From Muribaculaceae bacterium (GTDB taxonomy: Bacteria > Bacteroidota > Bacteroidia > Bacteroidales > Muribaculaceae), in the NCBI GenBank assembly GCA_029051525.1, contig JAIDKG010000002.1, positions 1-50,178 on the forward strand: DNA of 50,178 nt. Direction: 5' to 3'. How positions within the stretch are numbered: the stretch's first letter is position 1; every line of letters starts with the position of its first letter. The translations under genes and the position numbers were made by a program. Of the stretch, positions 41,930-50,178 are shown one piece after another. Below the pieces are notes generated by a model. That model saw only the letters and a program-made list of their open reading frames with translations. It was not told the origin of the DNA and ran no database searches.

Positions 41930-42459
41930 TTTCCTATCCGGCGATGAGGCAACCATACATCGCGGCTTATAAGTGTTTGATTTGCACCTGCTTGGGGTAA
42001 ATCTGACCTTTGACGCCCATCTCACTTTCAGAAGGCATTGCCTTCCCCAGCGAGCCGGGCGGAGAAAAGAGAGTCAAAAAAAACTTCGGGTCAATGACCC
42101 GACACTCATACTATACCCAACGAAAAACTCATCAGAGATGACACATTGCGAACCCCCGCGGCTCCGGACTCTGCTCCGGATAGCCCGTAGCGCATCACCC
42201 TCCCCTGAATGACTTCTCAGGAGAGATAGCTTTGCGTCGCGGGCCTTCTTGCTGTGTAGCGGTTTGCACCTCTGCCTTACGGCCTACTTGACATCATTGG
42301 CTCCCACACTCACCTACCCCCGACTGTGCGGTCGCCTCAATGCGCAAAGTGATCCTGAGCTGACACCTACACATCTCCGGTGAATTATCGCTGACATCAA
42401 CTCCAACCCGAAAAGAGAATAAATTAAATAACAACAAGTAGAACTAAATTAATTCCTGC
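41930..42459 (+). other. Long structured leader before susC
   Basis: No protein-like frame is seen in these ~530 nt. They contain several local hairpins: 42031-42045 (GAAGGC-ATT-GCCTTC), 42087-42101 (CGGGTC-AAT-GACCCG), 42163-42180 (TCCGGA-CTCTGC-TCCGGA) and 42204-42221 (CCTGA / TCAGG). The last ~40 nt before the ATG are A-rich and unstructured. It could be a regulatory 5' leader or contain an independent small RNA. It does not resemble tmRNA, SRP RNA or RNase P RNA to my eye. Confidence 0.5.
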
Positions 42460-45400
42460 ATGAAAAACTACAGTTTTCATCTGAATTGGAAACTATGGGT
42501 AACCGTTGCTATGGTGATGGTCCTTGCGTTTCCTGCTTTAGCTCAGAAAATTACCGTTCGAGGCACGGTGATTGATGAGTATGGCGACCCGCTGATTGGC
42601 GCCACAATCATGCAAAAAGGTACCTCCAACGGTACTGCCGCCGACATCGACGGCAACTTTGAAATCAACGTGGAGCCCAACGCCACTCTCGTGGTGAGCT
42701 ACGTTGGTTATGATCCTATGGATGTGCAGGTCAACGGCCGCACCCAGATCAACATTGAGATGAAGGAGAACGCTACAATGCTCAATGAGACCGTCGTGAT
42801 CGGTTACGGTTCGGTCAAGAAGAGCGATGCCACAGGTTCAGTGGCAGTCGTTACTCCCGACGACGTTGACGCCGGTATCTCGACTTCGGCTCAGGACCTC
42901 CTGGTAGGCGCAAGCCCGGGTGTGGTTGTTACAACTTCGGGTGGTGACCCGACAGGCAACGCCAGCATCCGTATCCGTGGCGGTTCCTCTCTGTCAGCCT
43001 CCAACGACCCGCTGATCGTGATCGACGGTGTGCCCCAGAGCAACCAGAGCAACGCCGGCGGCACCAACGCCCTCACAATGCTCAACCCCCAGAACATCGA
43101 GTCGATGACCATCCTTAAGGATGCTTCCGCAACTGCCATCTACGGTTCGCGCGCTTCCAATGGTGTGATCATCATCACCACCAAGAAGGGTCAGAGCGGT
43201 CGCCCGCAGGTCAACTTCGCTGCCAACTTCCATGTGAACACTGCCCGCAAGACTCTCAAAATGATGAAAACAGAGGAATATGTAGGCATCATCGAGAAGT
43301 ATGGTAATGACCGCGCTAAGCAGTTCCTCTATGCCAACCCGCTTCCCGGCCAGGAGACTGAAGCCGGCACAGCCAAGGGTCTCTACGACACCGACTGGCA
43401 GAAAGAGGTGCTCCGCACAGCCTTCTCGCAGGACTACTCTCTGAGCGTAGGCGGCACAGCCGGTTTCCTCCCCTACCGCGTCAATGCATCGTTTACCGAC
43501 AATCAGGGTATCATCAAGACATCCTCGATGCAGCGTACTACCGTAGGCTTCAACCTCTCGCCGAAATTCCTTGACGACCACCTCAGCATCCTCCTCAACG
43601 CACAGGGCTCTTATGTGCGCACAGGTAATGCTGCCGGCGTGATGGGCAACGCCGTAGGTCTGGCTCCGGTATATCCCGTGATGTCCAACTACAGCATGAG
43701 CGACCCCTCCATGCCGCTGGCCTACAACGGTTATTTCAACATCTTCCAGACCACCGGTATGCCCGAGGAGAACGCTTCGGAGAACCCCGTACAGCTTCTT
43801 GAGGATCAAAAATCAATTGGTAAGACCCTCAACTCGACCGGCAATATCCAGATCGACTACTCCCTGCACTGGCTCCCCGAGCTGCACTTCAACCTGAACC
43901 TCGGTTATCAGGTATCGAAGAACACTTCGGAGTCAATCGTCAACCAGAACTCTATCATGGCTTGGCGCTCCAACTATAAGGATGGTGCCGGCACAAAGTA
44001 TGACTGGTACGAGCTGCAGCGCAACACCAACCTCTCTTTCTTCATCAACTATAAGAAGTACTTCGAGGCTGCCAAGTCTGACCTCGACGTGACTGTCGGC
44101 TACGACTGGCAGCGTATGGACTATCTCGGCCACTCCCAGACTCTGATCAACACCCTCGGCTACAACATGAACTATGCCGGCGGCGTATTCACCCTCACCG
44201 AGAATCCCGCCACTGCCGACCATATCGGCAAGTCTTACGAGAACTCTCCCATGAGCCGCTGGGCCAGCATCAACCAGCTCGTATCGTTCTTCGGTCGTGT
44301 GAACTACATCTTCGATGATGCCTATCTGCTCACTGTTACTCTCCGTAACGACGGCTCTTCACGCTTCGCCAAGAACAACCGCTGGGGTCTCTTCCCCGCT
44401 GTGGCTCTCGGCTGGAAGATCAACAATATGCCCTTCATGGAGCGCTCACAGGGCTGGCTCAATGACTTCAAGCTCCGTCTCGGATGGGGTAAGACAGGTC
44501 AGCAGGATATGGATGGCATGTTCTTCCCCTACCTCCCGATCTATATCGATTCTTACCAGCAGGGCTTCCAGTATCTCGATCCCACCGGCAGCGGCAAGTG
44601 GGTCAACCCCCTCTATCCCCAGTCTTACAATGCCGACCTGAAGTGGGAGACTACCACTACATGGAACGTAGGTCTTGACATGGGCTTCCTCAACAACCGC
44701 ATCACTCTTGCGGCCGACTGGTATCTCCGTAATACCACCGACCTTCTCGCTAATGTCCCGACAGCCGCCACCAACACATCCAACTACCAGTGGCGCAACA
44801 TCGGCTCTATGGAGAACATCGGTGTCGAGGTGACTGTAGGCGCCAAGCCCGTAGTGACCCCCGACTTCACTTGGAACACCGCTATCAACGTAGGCTGGAA
44901 CAAGAACAAGATCACCAAGCTTCAGGGTGAGGGCATCGATTCCGCTATCTCTGCAATCGGCCTCCCCTCCGGCACAGGCGGTAACCTCGGATGGCACATC
45001 GTGGGTCAGCCTGCGTACACCTTCATGGTCTACGAGCAGGTATATGACTCCAATGGCGATCCCATCGAGAACCAGTATGTCGACCAGAACGCCGACGGTG
45101 TGATCGACGACAACGACCTCATCATGTACCACTCCAGGGATCCGAAAGTGACCCTCTCCTGGAACAACAACTTCTCCTACAAGGACTGGGATCTGGGCAT
45201 CTCGCTGCGCGCCAACATCGGCAACTATGTCTACAACAACCTGAAGTACTCCAACTCACGTATCTACAACGTGTCGGCTGCACAGTATCAGCTCGGCAAC
45301 CTGATGTCGGGCACTCCCCTCTTCAAGGATGCTTCCAGCGCTACTCTGCTCCCGCTTTCGAGCTACTTCGTAGAGAACGCTTCGTTCCTGCGCTGCGACA

Positions 45401-45591
45401 ACATCACTTTGGGCTACACATTCCGCAACCTTATCGGCGGCAACCTCAACCTGCGTCTCTTCGCAGCTGTGCAGAACCCCTTCGTGATTACTACCTTCAC
45501 CGGTATCGATCCTGAGGAATTCGGTGGCGTGCAGAGCGATCCCTATCCGCGCCCCATCACTACCACTCTCGGTATCGTGGCCACATTCTAA
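42460..45591 (+). CDS. SusC/RagA family TonB-linked outer membrane protein
   Basis: A 1043-residue TonB-dependent transporter that imports oligosaccharides across the outer membrane with the SusD-like lid encoded next. The signal peptide ends at about residue 29 (AFPALAQ). Then come a carboxypeptidase-regulatory-like domain (about 32-105: GTVIDEYGDPLIGATIMQKG ... VSYVGY), the TonB-box-like ETVVIGYG (about 110-118), the plug (about 120-235, with GSSLSASNDPLIVIDGVPQ and TILKDASATAIYGSRASNGV) and a 22-strand barrel ending in the usual aromatic ATF. First gene of a four-gene sus-like operon; the SusD gene follows after 27 bp. Confidence 0.96.
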   Translation: MKNYSFHLNWKLWVTVAMVMVLAFPALAQKITVRGTVIDEYGDPLIGATIMQKGTSNGTAADIDGNFEINVEPNATLVVSYVGYDPMDVQVNGRTQINIEMKENATMLNETVVIGYGSVKKSDATGSVAVVTPDDVDAGISTSAQDLLVGASPGVVVTTSGGDPTGNASIRIRGGSSLSASNDPLIVIDGVPQSNQSNAGGTNALTMLNPQNIESMTILKDASATAIYGSRASNGVIIITTKKGQSGRPQVNFAANFHVNTARKTLKMMKTEEYVGIIEKYGNDRAKQFLYANPLPGQETEAGTAKGLYDTDWQKEVLRTAFSQDYSLSVGGTAGFLPYRVNASFTDNQGIIKTSSMQRTTVGFNLSPKFLDDHLSILLNAQGSYVRTGNAAGVMGNAVGLAPVYPVMSNYSMSDPSMPLAYNGYFNIFQTTGMPEENASENPVQLLEDQKSIGKTLNSTGNIQIDYSLHWLPELHFNLNLGYQVSKNTSESIVNQNSIMAWRSNYKDGAGTKYDWYELQRNTNLSFFINYKKYFEAAKSDLDVTVGYDWQRMDYLGHSQTLINTLGYNMNYAGGVFTLTENPATADHIGKSYENSPMSRWASINQLVSFFGRVNYIFDDAYLLTVTLRNDGSSRFAKNNRWGLFPAVALGWKINNMPFMERSQGWLNDFKLRLGWGKTGQQDMDGMFFPYLPIYIDSYQQGFQYLDPTGSGKWVNPLYPQSYNADLKWETTTTWNVGLDMGFLNNRITLAADWYLRNTTDLLANVPTAATNTSNYQWRNIGSMENIGVEVTVGAKPVVTPDFTWNTAINVGWNKNKITKLQGEGIDSAISAIGLPSGTGGNLGWHIVGQPAYTFMVYEQVYDSNGDPIENQYVDQNADGVIDDNDLIMYHSRDPKVTLSWNNNFSYKDWDLGISLRANIGNYVYNNLKYSNSRIYNVSAAQYQLGNLMSGTPLFKDASSATLLPLSSYFVENASFLRCDNITLGYTFRNLIGGNLNLRLFAAVQNPFVITTFTGIDPEEFGGVQSDPYPRPITTTLGIVATF

Positions 45592-45618
45592 CCCCATCCC
45601 ATTCGAATAGATTTCAAT

Positions 45619-47505
45619 ATGAAAGCATTAAATAAATTTTTCTTGACTGCAGGCTTCGCGGCCGGTCTGTTCGGACTCTCCTCCTGCGTTGGAGACCTCG
45701 ACCGCACTCCCCGCGATCCGAGCGAGATTACCGATGTCTCCAATGACATCGACCGTGTCTTTGCCGACATCTACCTACAATTCGCCACCTACGGAGCCAA
45801 CGGCAACAGCCCCGTGTCAGGCTTCGACGGCGGTATGGCCGCTTTCCAGCGCGCCATGTTCATCGCTGAGGAAATCCCCACCGATGAGGCTTCCTGGCTC
45901 TGGGACCCCGCCGACTACGGCATCAACTTCAATGGAGGTCTCTTCAACCCGGGTCAGGGCTGTCTCTATGGCTCCTACTCCCGCCTGATGATCAATATCA
46001 CCCTCTGCAACCAGTTTATCCAGGATGTGAACAACGGCACATTCAATCTCGATGCCGAGGGGCAGAAGAGAGCTGCAGAATATAAGCTTCAGGCCAAGAC
46101 CCTCTGGGCTGCCTGCTACTACTATATGCTGTCGTTCTACGACAAAGTGCCCTATGCCGATGAGACAACTCCCGTAGGTGCTCTCCCCGGTCAGCGCCCC
46201 CGCGCCGAGGTATATGAGCTGGTGACTACAGCCCTTGAGGATGTGGTGGCTGCTTACCCCGACAATCAGAAGCCCGTCTACGGCTTCGTGGGTCTTGACG
46301 CAGCTGAGGCTATCCTGGCCAAGATCTACCTCAATGGTGAGGTGTTCGCCGGCCGCGCCGACTACGACAAGTGCTACGCTCACTGTAAGAATATCATCAA
46401 CCGTCTTGGCAACGGCGGCTACTACGGCAATGGTCTTGCCCGCAGCTACAACGCCCTCTTCGGTGCCAACAACGACAAATACGCCCTCGGCAACCCCGGC
46501 AGCGATACCAACGAGATCATCTGGACTATCGCAGCTGATCCCGTACACCTGACAGGTTTCTCGGGCTCCAACTTCCTTATCGCAGCTTGGATCGGCACCA
46601 ACGGTGTGGCGGCGACAATGACTACTCCCACCATGGACAGCACCCTCGACGGCAAAATCGTGGAACAGGCCGACGGCACCAGCCTTATTTACAAGTCGTA
46701 TGCCACCCAGGCCGAGTACGACGCCGCAATGGTGGTCTACAACAAGGATGACGTGAAGCCCTGGCAGAAGCAGGTGTCCGAGGTAATCAACGGCACTGCA
46801 TTCTCATTCGACCCCGATGCAACCGGATATATCGCTCAGGACTGGTACAATGCCGGCGATAGCTGGAAGTGTATGGTGGCCCGCAAATCGTTTGTCCGCA
46901 AGTTTGAATGGGACGACGTGGAAATGTCGAAGAGCTCCGATACCCGCGTATCGCTCTGGCAGACTTCCGCCCACGGCTTCAGCGTGGAGAATATCTCGCT
47001 CATAGGCGACGACTGGGGCAAGAACGGCTACATCACTCCCAAATACTCCAACTGGGCTTACAATGAGGACGGCACAATCAACGAGGCCGAGACTCCGACC
47101 AACATCAACGCCACATCTGCCGATTACGCAGTGATCCGTCTGGCTGAGATCTACCTCACAGCTGCCGAGGCTATCCTTCAGGGTGGCGGCGGCTCTCAGG
47201 CCGAGGCTCTCCAGTATGTGAACTATATCCGTGCCCGCGCATATGGCGACGCCCCCGGCGACAACAGCCACGCATGGACCTCGCTCTCTATGCAGGACCT
47301 GCGCGACGAGCGCTGCCGCGAGCTCTATCAGGAGAATGTGCGCCGCACCGACCTCATCCGCTGGAACCAGTGGTGCACAGGCTACACCTGGGAATGGAAA
47401 GGCGGTATCCAGAACGGTACCAACCTGCCCGAATACACCAAGCTCTATCCCATACCTACTCGTGTGATGACAGCTTCCAACTTCGAGCAGACCACAGGTT
47501 ATTAA
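45619..47505 (+). CDS. SusD/RagB family nutrient-binding lipoprotein
   Basis: A 628-residue surface lipoprotein; the lipobox is GLSSC (Cys at about 23). The SusD fold is visible: N-terminal TPR-like helices (EYKLQAKTLWAACYYYMLSFY, about 155-175), GALPGQRPRAEVYELV, FVGLDAAEAILAKIYLNGE, and the C-terminal family signature DYAVIRLAEIYLTAAEAIL with LRDERCRELYQENVRRTDLIRWNQ. It forms the lid on SusC and binds glycan. It is in an operon with SusC (27 bp upstream) and the SusE-like gene (23 bp downstream). Confidence 0.95.
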   Translation: MKALNKFFLTAGFAAGLFGLSSCVGDLDRTPRDPSEITDVSNDIDRVFADIYLQFATYGANGNSPVSGFDGGMAAFQRAMFIAEEIPTDEASWLWDPADYGINFNGGLFNPGQGCLYGSYSRLMINITLCNQFIQDVNNGTFNLDAEGQKRAAEYKLQAKTLWAACYYYMLSFYDKVPYADETTPVGALPGQRPRAEVYELVTTALEDVVAAYPDNQKPVYGFVGLDAAEAILAKIYLNGEVFAGRADYDKCYAHCKNIINRLGNGGYYGNGLARSYNALFGANNDKYALGNPGSDTNEIIWTIAADPVHLTGFSGSNFLIAAWIGTNGVAATMTTPTMDSTLDGKIVEQADGTSLIYKSYATQAEYDAAMVVYNKDDVKPWQKQVSEVINGTAFSFDPDATGYIAQDWYNAGDSWKCMVARKSFVRKFEWDDVEMSKSSDTRVSLWQTSAHGFSVENISLIGDDWGKNGYITPKYSNWAYNEDGTINEAETPTNINATSADYAVIRLAEIYLTAAEAILQGGGGSQAEALQYVNYIRARAYGDAPGDNSHAWTSLSMQDLRDERCRELYQENVRRTDLIRWNQWCTGYTWEWKGGIQNGTNLPEYTKLYPIPTRVMTASNFEQTTGY

Positions 47506-47528
47506 TCTAATTCAACCCGGAAAATCAA

Positions 47529-48548
47529 ATGAAAAAGATTTCAATCATAATGACAATGGTGGCAATGGTGCTCGGCCTCGCTTCCTGCAAGCAGGAGGAG
47601 GATCCCCAGTACCACAACCCCACCACTTTCACTGTCAATGAGCCGGCTCTCCAGAATCAGGCATTCCGTACCGCCGCCGAGATGACCGACCCTGAGACTT
47701 TCAATATCTTCTGCTCGCAGCCCGACTATGGCTATTCTGCCATCTGCGACTACTCCGCTCTGGTGAGCCTCGACCCCAAAGCCCCCATCGAGGATTGGAT
47801 CGCTCTCCCCAACACTACTCCCAGCTCGGCTGCTATGGCCATCAAGACTTTCGAGCTTGGTGTGGCTGTCAATAAGCTCCTCAATGTGGTAGATGCTGAG
47901 GATTTCGCCAACCGCAACCTCGGCAATCAGGAGTTCAAGTGCTATTTCAAGGCCGTGTGTGAAATCCCCGGCATCGAGGGTTCGCGCATCGTGAGCTCCA
48001 ACACTGTGAGCTACAATAAGGTGATGATCAACTATGCCGAGAAGAAACCGGCATGGATCTTCATCTGCGGTGATGTGGCCAACATCGAGACCGGCATAGC
48101 CAACGGCTTCACAGCTCCGAGCGCCGCCAACCTCGACCTCTATAAGAACAACTTCGCCCTCTACGAGCCCGAGGATATGATCGGTGAGAAACTCTATGTG
48201 GGCGTATTCCAGCTCACTCCGAAGGCCGACGCCGCCAACCCGGAGACTTCCGATCCGGGCAATCCGGACCAGTGCGCACAGTTCCGCTTCTTCACCGAGC
48301 TTCTCGGTTGGGTACCCGATGCTTCGCTCGGCTCCAACGAGGCTGACTTCTACTGTCTCCCCGTGACCGACAAGTGGGAGGCCGGCTTCAGCGGCGACAT
48401 CGTGGCCAAGGGTCTCGGCAACTGGGGTGTATTCATCACTACTCCGCAGGACGTGACCATCGTGGTAGACCAGCCCAACCTCAAGGTATACATCAAGGAG
48501 GGCCAGCACGAAGTGACTTTCGTGGGCCGCGATCCCGAATTCAACTGA
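47529..48548 (+). CDS. SusE-like glycan-binding lipoprotein
   Basis: A 339-residue lipoprotein with lipobox GLASC (Cys at about 20). The N-terminal part has an Ig-like SusE/PF14292-type domain (about 30-150: TTFTVNEPALQNQAF ... SYNKVMINYAEKK). The second half (about 180-335: LYVGVFQLTPKADAAN ... VTIVVDQPNLKVYIKEG) is unlike SusE of Bacteroides and might be another binding domain. By position between SusD and SusF it is the SusE counterpart, presenting glycan at the surface. Confidence 0.8.
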   Translation: MKKISIIMTMVAMVLGLASCKQEEDPQYHNPTTFTVNEPALQNQAFRTAAEMTDPETFNIFCSQPDYGYSAICDYSALVSLDPKAPIEDWIALPNTTPSSAAMAIKTFELGVAVNKLLNVVDAEDFANRNLGNQEFKCYFKAVCEIPGIEGSRIVSSNTVSYNKVMINYAEKKPAWIFICGDVANIETGIANGFTAPSAANLDLYKNNFALYEPEDMIGEKLYVGVFQLTPKADAANPETSDPGNPDQCAQFRFFTELLGWVPDASLGSNEADFYCLPVTDKWEAGFSGDIVAKGLGNWGVFITTPQDVTIVVDQPNLKVYIKEGQHEVTFVGRDPEFN

Positions 48549-48628
48549 TACCTCGTGCCGCCGGCACTGTCGGCCTCTCCGGCCGGCAGTGTCCGGGCGA
48601 CACAGCCTAAACAACCGTAAAAAATCAT

Positions 48629-50113
48629 ATGAAAGCTATAAAATTCATATCAGCTCTCGCTCTGACTCTCGGGATGGTGGCTTGTGAGAATTATGACCTC
48701 CCCAACCCCCCGGGACAGACAAATACCGATCCCGCCGGTTACTTCGAGAACTCCGGTCTCGTGATGGTGCCCGTAGAGAATACCATCAATCTCGTTGAGG
48801 CCAACGAGCAGAACCAGTTCGTGACACTGGCCACAATCTCCGAACTCGTAAACTTCCCCGAAGGCTACAACCTCGAGATTGACCTCCAGCTCGGCTCGGA
48901 CGACAACTTCAGCCGCTCCACTACACTGGCCACAACAATCGATGACAAGAAGGTGACCATCAACCCCGACGTCCTCAACGGTGCCGTTCAGGAGGTGCTC
49001 ACAAAGGCTCCCGGCACCTATGACCTCGCTGCCCGCTTCGCAGCCTACGCTTCGCGCGGCACAACCCGCATGCGCCTGGGTGGTGTGGATGCCACTTATT
49101 GCCCCGAAATCCTCAGCATCCGCACTCTCGATGCTACTAAGGTGCTTGAGGATATCTACTACCTCGTGCCCTGCAACGCCTCCGGCGTGCCGCAGATGGC
49201 TCAGGCTAAGAAGATGAACAACACTGCCGGCAACGGCGTATCGGCCTACGACAATCCGGAGTTCGCACTCCAGTTTGACGTGCCCGCAGGTTCTGACTAC
49301 CGCTTCGTAATCGCGCCCCAGTCGGCTGTGACTGCCGGCAACACCACCGGTGTGCTCGGCTGTAACGCCGCCGAGGGTGGCATGAGCGGTAAGCTCGGCG
49401 AGAGCTACGAGGCCGGAACAGTGACCATCAACGGCTCGGTGCTCCTCACTATCAATGTGGAGCAGGATTCCTACACTCTCAGCTACGCATTCGAGGCTCT
49501 CTGGCCCTTCTCCGGCACAATCAAGGCCGAGAAGGTGATGAAGCTCTACACCAACAACTACATCAACTACACCGGTGTGACAGCTATCAACAACCAGTGG
49601 ATACTCGCAGCTCAGCCCGACAAGAACGGTGATGTAGTATTCCGTCAGAGCCTCGATGAGGAACCCGTGATCAATGAGAATGGCATCACAATGACAGGTC
49701 TCCTCGTGCAGGACGGTTCCGCTCCGCAGATCAAGACTCCCGTGAGAGGCAACACCCTCTACTGGGTTGACGTGAACCTCGTGCAGCTCACCTACTCACT
49801 CTCTGCACTGCAGACCATCTCCGTGATTGGTGCTCACAACGACTGGAAACTCGAGACAGCTCCCGAGCTGACTCCCGCCAAGGATCTCCGCACATGGACA
49901 ATCTCCGACGTAGAACTCGGCGGCGAATTCAAGTTCAACTGCAACGGTGCATGGGACTTCGACTTCGGCGGCACCGACGGCGCCAACAACGTGGCCAACA
50001 CCACCTACGAGCTCGCCTTCAAGGGGAGCAACATGACCATCGAGGCCGGCAAGTACGACATCACCCTCGACTTCTCAGCCTTCCCCTACATGGCAACCTT
50101 CACCAAGAAGTAA
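48629..50113 (+). CDS. SusF-like starch-binding lipoprotein
   Basis: A 494-residue lipoprotein; the lipobox is GMVAC (Cys at about 19). An N-terminal Ig-like domain (about 35-150) and repeated beta domains are followed by a C-terminal module (about 400-494: ISVIGAHNDWKLETAPELTP ... WTISDVELGGEFKFNCNGAW) of the SusE/SusF outer-membrane starch-binding type, with the Trp residues expected for sugar stacking. It is last in the operon, 80 bp after the SusE-like gene, and is followed by a strong terminator. This supports an alpha-glucan substrate for the whole locus. Confidence 0.85.
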   Translation: MKAIKFISALALTLGMVACENYDLPNPPGQTNTDPAGYFENSGLVMVPVENTINLVEANEQNQFVTLATISELVNFPEGYNLEIDLQLGSDDNFSRSTTLATTIDDKKVTINPDVLNGAVQEVLTKAPGTYDLAARFAAYASRGTTRMRLGGVDATYCPEILSIRTLDATKVLEDIYYLVPCNASGVPQMAQAKKMNNTAGNGVSAYDNPEFALQFDVPAGSDYRFVIAPQSAVTAGNTTGVLGCNAAEGGMSGKLGESYEAGTVTINGSVLLTINVEQDSYTLSYAFEALWPFSGTIKAEKVMKLYTNNYINYTGVTAINNQWILAAQPDKNGDVVFRQSLDEEPVINENGITMTGLLVQDGSAPQIKTPVRGNTLYWVDVNLVQLTYSLSALQTISVIGAHNDWKLETAPELTPAKDLRTWTISDVELGGEFKFNCNGAWDFDFGGTDGANNVANTTYELAFKGSNMTIEAGKYDITLDFSAFPYMATFTKK

Positions 50114-50132
50114 TCCCCCCTACCCATACAGC

Positions 50133-50164
50133 AAAAGCGCCGGCCTCCGCCGGCGCTTTTTTTT
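50133..50164 (+). terminator. Strong terminator of the sus-like operon
   Basis: AAAAGCGCCGGC-CTCC-GCCGGCGCTTTT is a perfect 12-bp stem with a 4-nt loop, followed by four further T (eight T in total, 50157-50164). Confidence 0.93.
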
Positions 50165-50178
50165 GCGCCGGGCCGGCC

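Noticed and set aside
41930..42459. tmRNA, SRP RNA or RNase P RNA in the susC leader
   Set aside because: The characteristic ends and conserved cores of these RNAs are not seen.
42994..43809. Minus-strand frame of 271 codons within susC
   Set aside because: Antisense to a full-length SusC with all domains; no motif of its own.
47541..48614. Minus-strand frame of 357 codons opposite the SusE-like gene
   Set aside because: The plus-strand gene has a lipobox and operon position; the antisense frame is a shadow.

Overview
The window looks like a Bacteroidales genome, most likely a gut Muribaculaceae-type organism; this placement is by inference. The signs are promoters of the Bacteroidetes form TTTG-N19/20-TAnnTTTG, a SusC/SusD/SusE/SusF locus, secreted proteins with C-terminal tails like type IX (T9SS) sorting signals, lipoprotein signal peptides, and genes starting after A-rich leaders rather than Shine-Dalgarno boxes. 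The left ~4 kb is visibly more AT-rich and broken; the rest is GC-richer and compact. I saw no rRNA, tRNA or CRISPR array.

Region by region. 1-4070 is an accessory scrapyard: the first 28 codons of one YhcG/DUF1016-type nuclease gene, a complete second one, the 3' half of a tyrosine recombinase, two near-identical 383/384-bp internally deleted insertion-sequence copies, a phage-portal-like fragment, a small lipoprotein and the tail of an ISL3-like transposase. 4117-7061 is a stress-RNA module: prfH overlaps rtcB, with a divergent WYL-domain regulator. It lies between a deleted IS copy and a 26-bp relic of the same IS end, which supplies the last codons and stop of the WYL gene. 7166-9167 holds an acetyltransferase, a membrane-anchored PD-(D/E)xK nuclease-like protein and a cysteine hydrolase. 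9254-17278 is envelope and ion physiology: a DAACS symporter, an MscS channel, a Bcp peroxiredoxin, a Ca2+/Na+ antiporter, TrkH/TrkA and a Crp/Fnr-family regulator.

17727-22726 is a three-gene operon of secreted proteins, one with a thioredoxin-like CxxC domain. 23214-33475 is the most distinctive block: two divergent operons from one 328-bp intergenic region that has a good promoter in each direction. Each operon encodes an exported caspase-like (C14) protease with its His and Cys in place, one fused to leucine-rich repeats and one to TPRs. They are accompanied by a beta-propeller/OmpA-like protein, a DUF4384-like protein, a small periplasmic protein, a lipoprotein and an outer-membrane barrel. 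The block resembles an envelope-located protease system with no function I can name.

33591-38373 carries a PurF-like protein lacking the glutaminase cysteine, an exported GH13 alpha-glucanase and an aminotransferase. 38581-41810 is a lipoprotein/ABC-ATPase/permease operon. 42460-50113 is a SusC-SusD-SusE-SusF operon behind a ~530-nt structured leader, closed by a strong terminator. With the nearby GH13 enzyme it suggests alpha-glucan capture and degradation.
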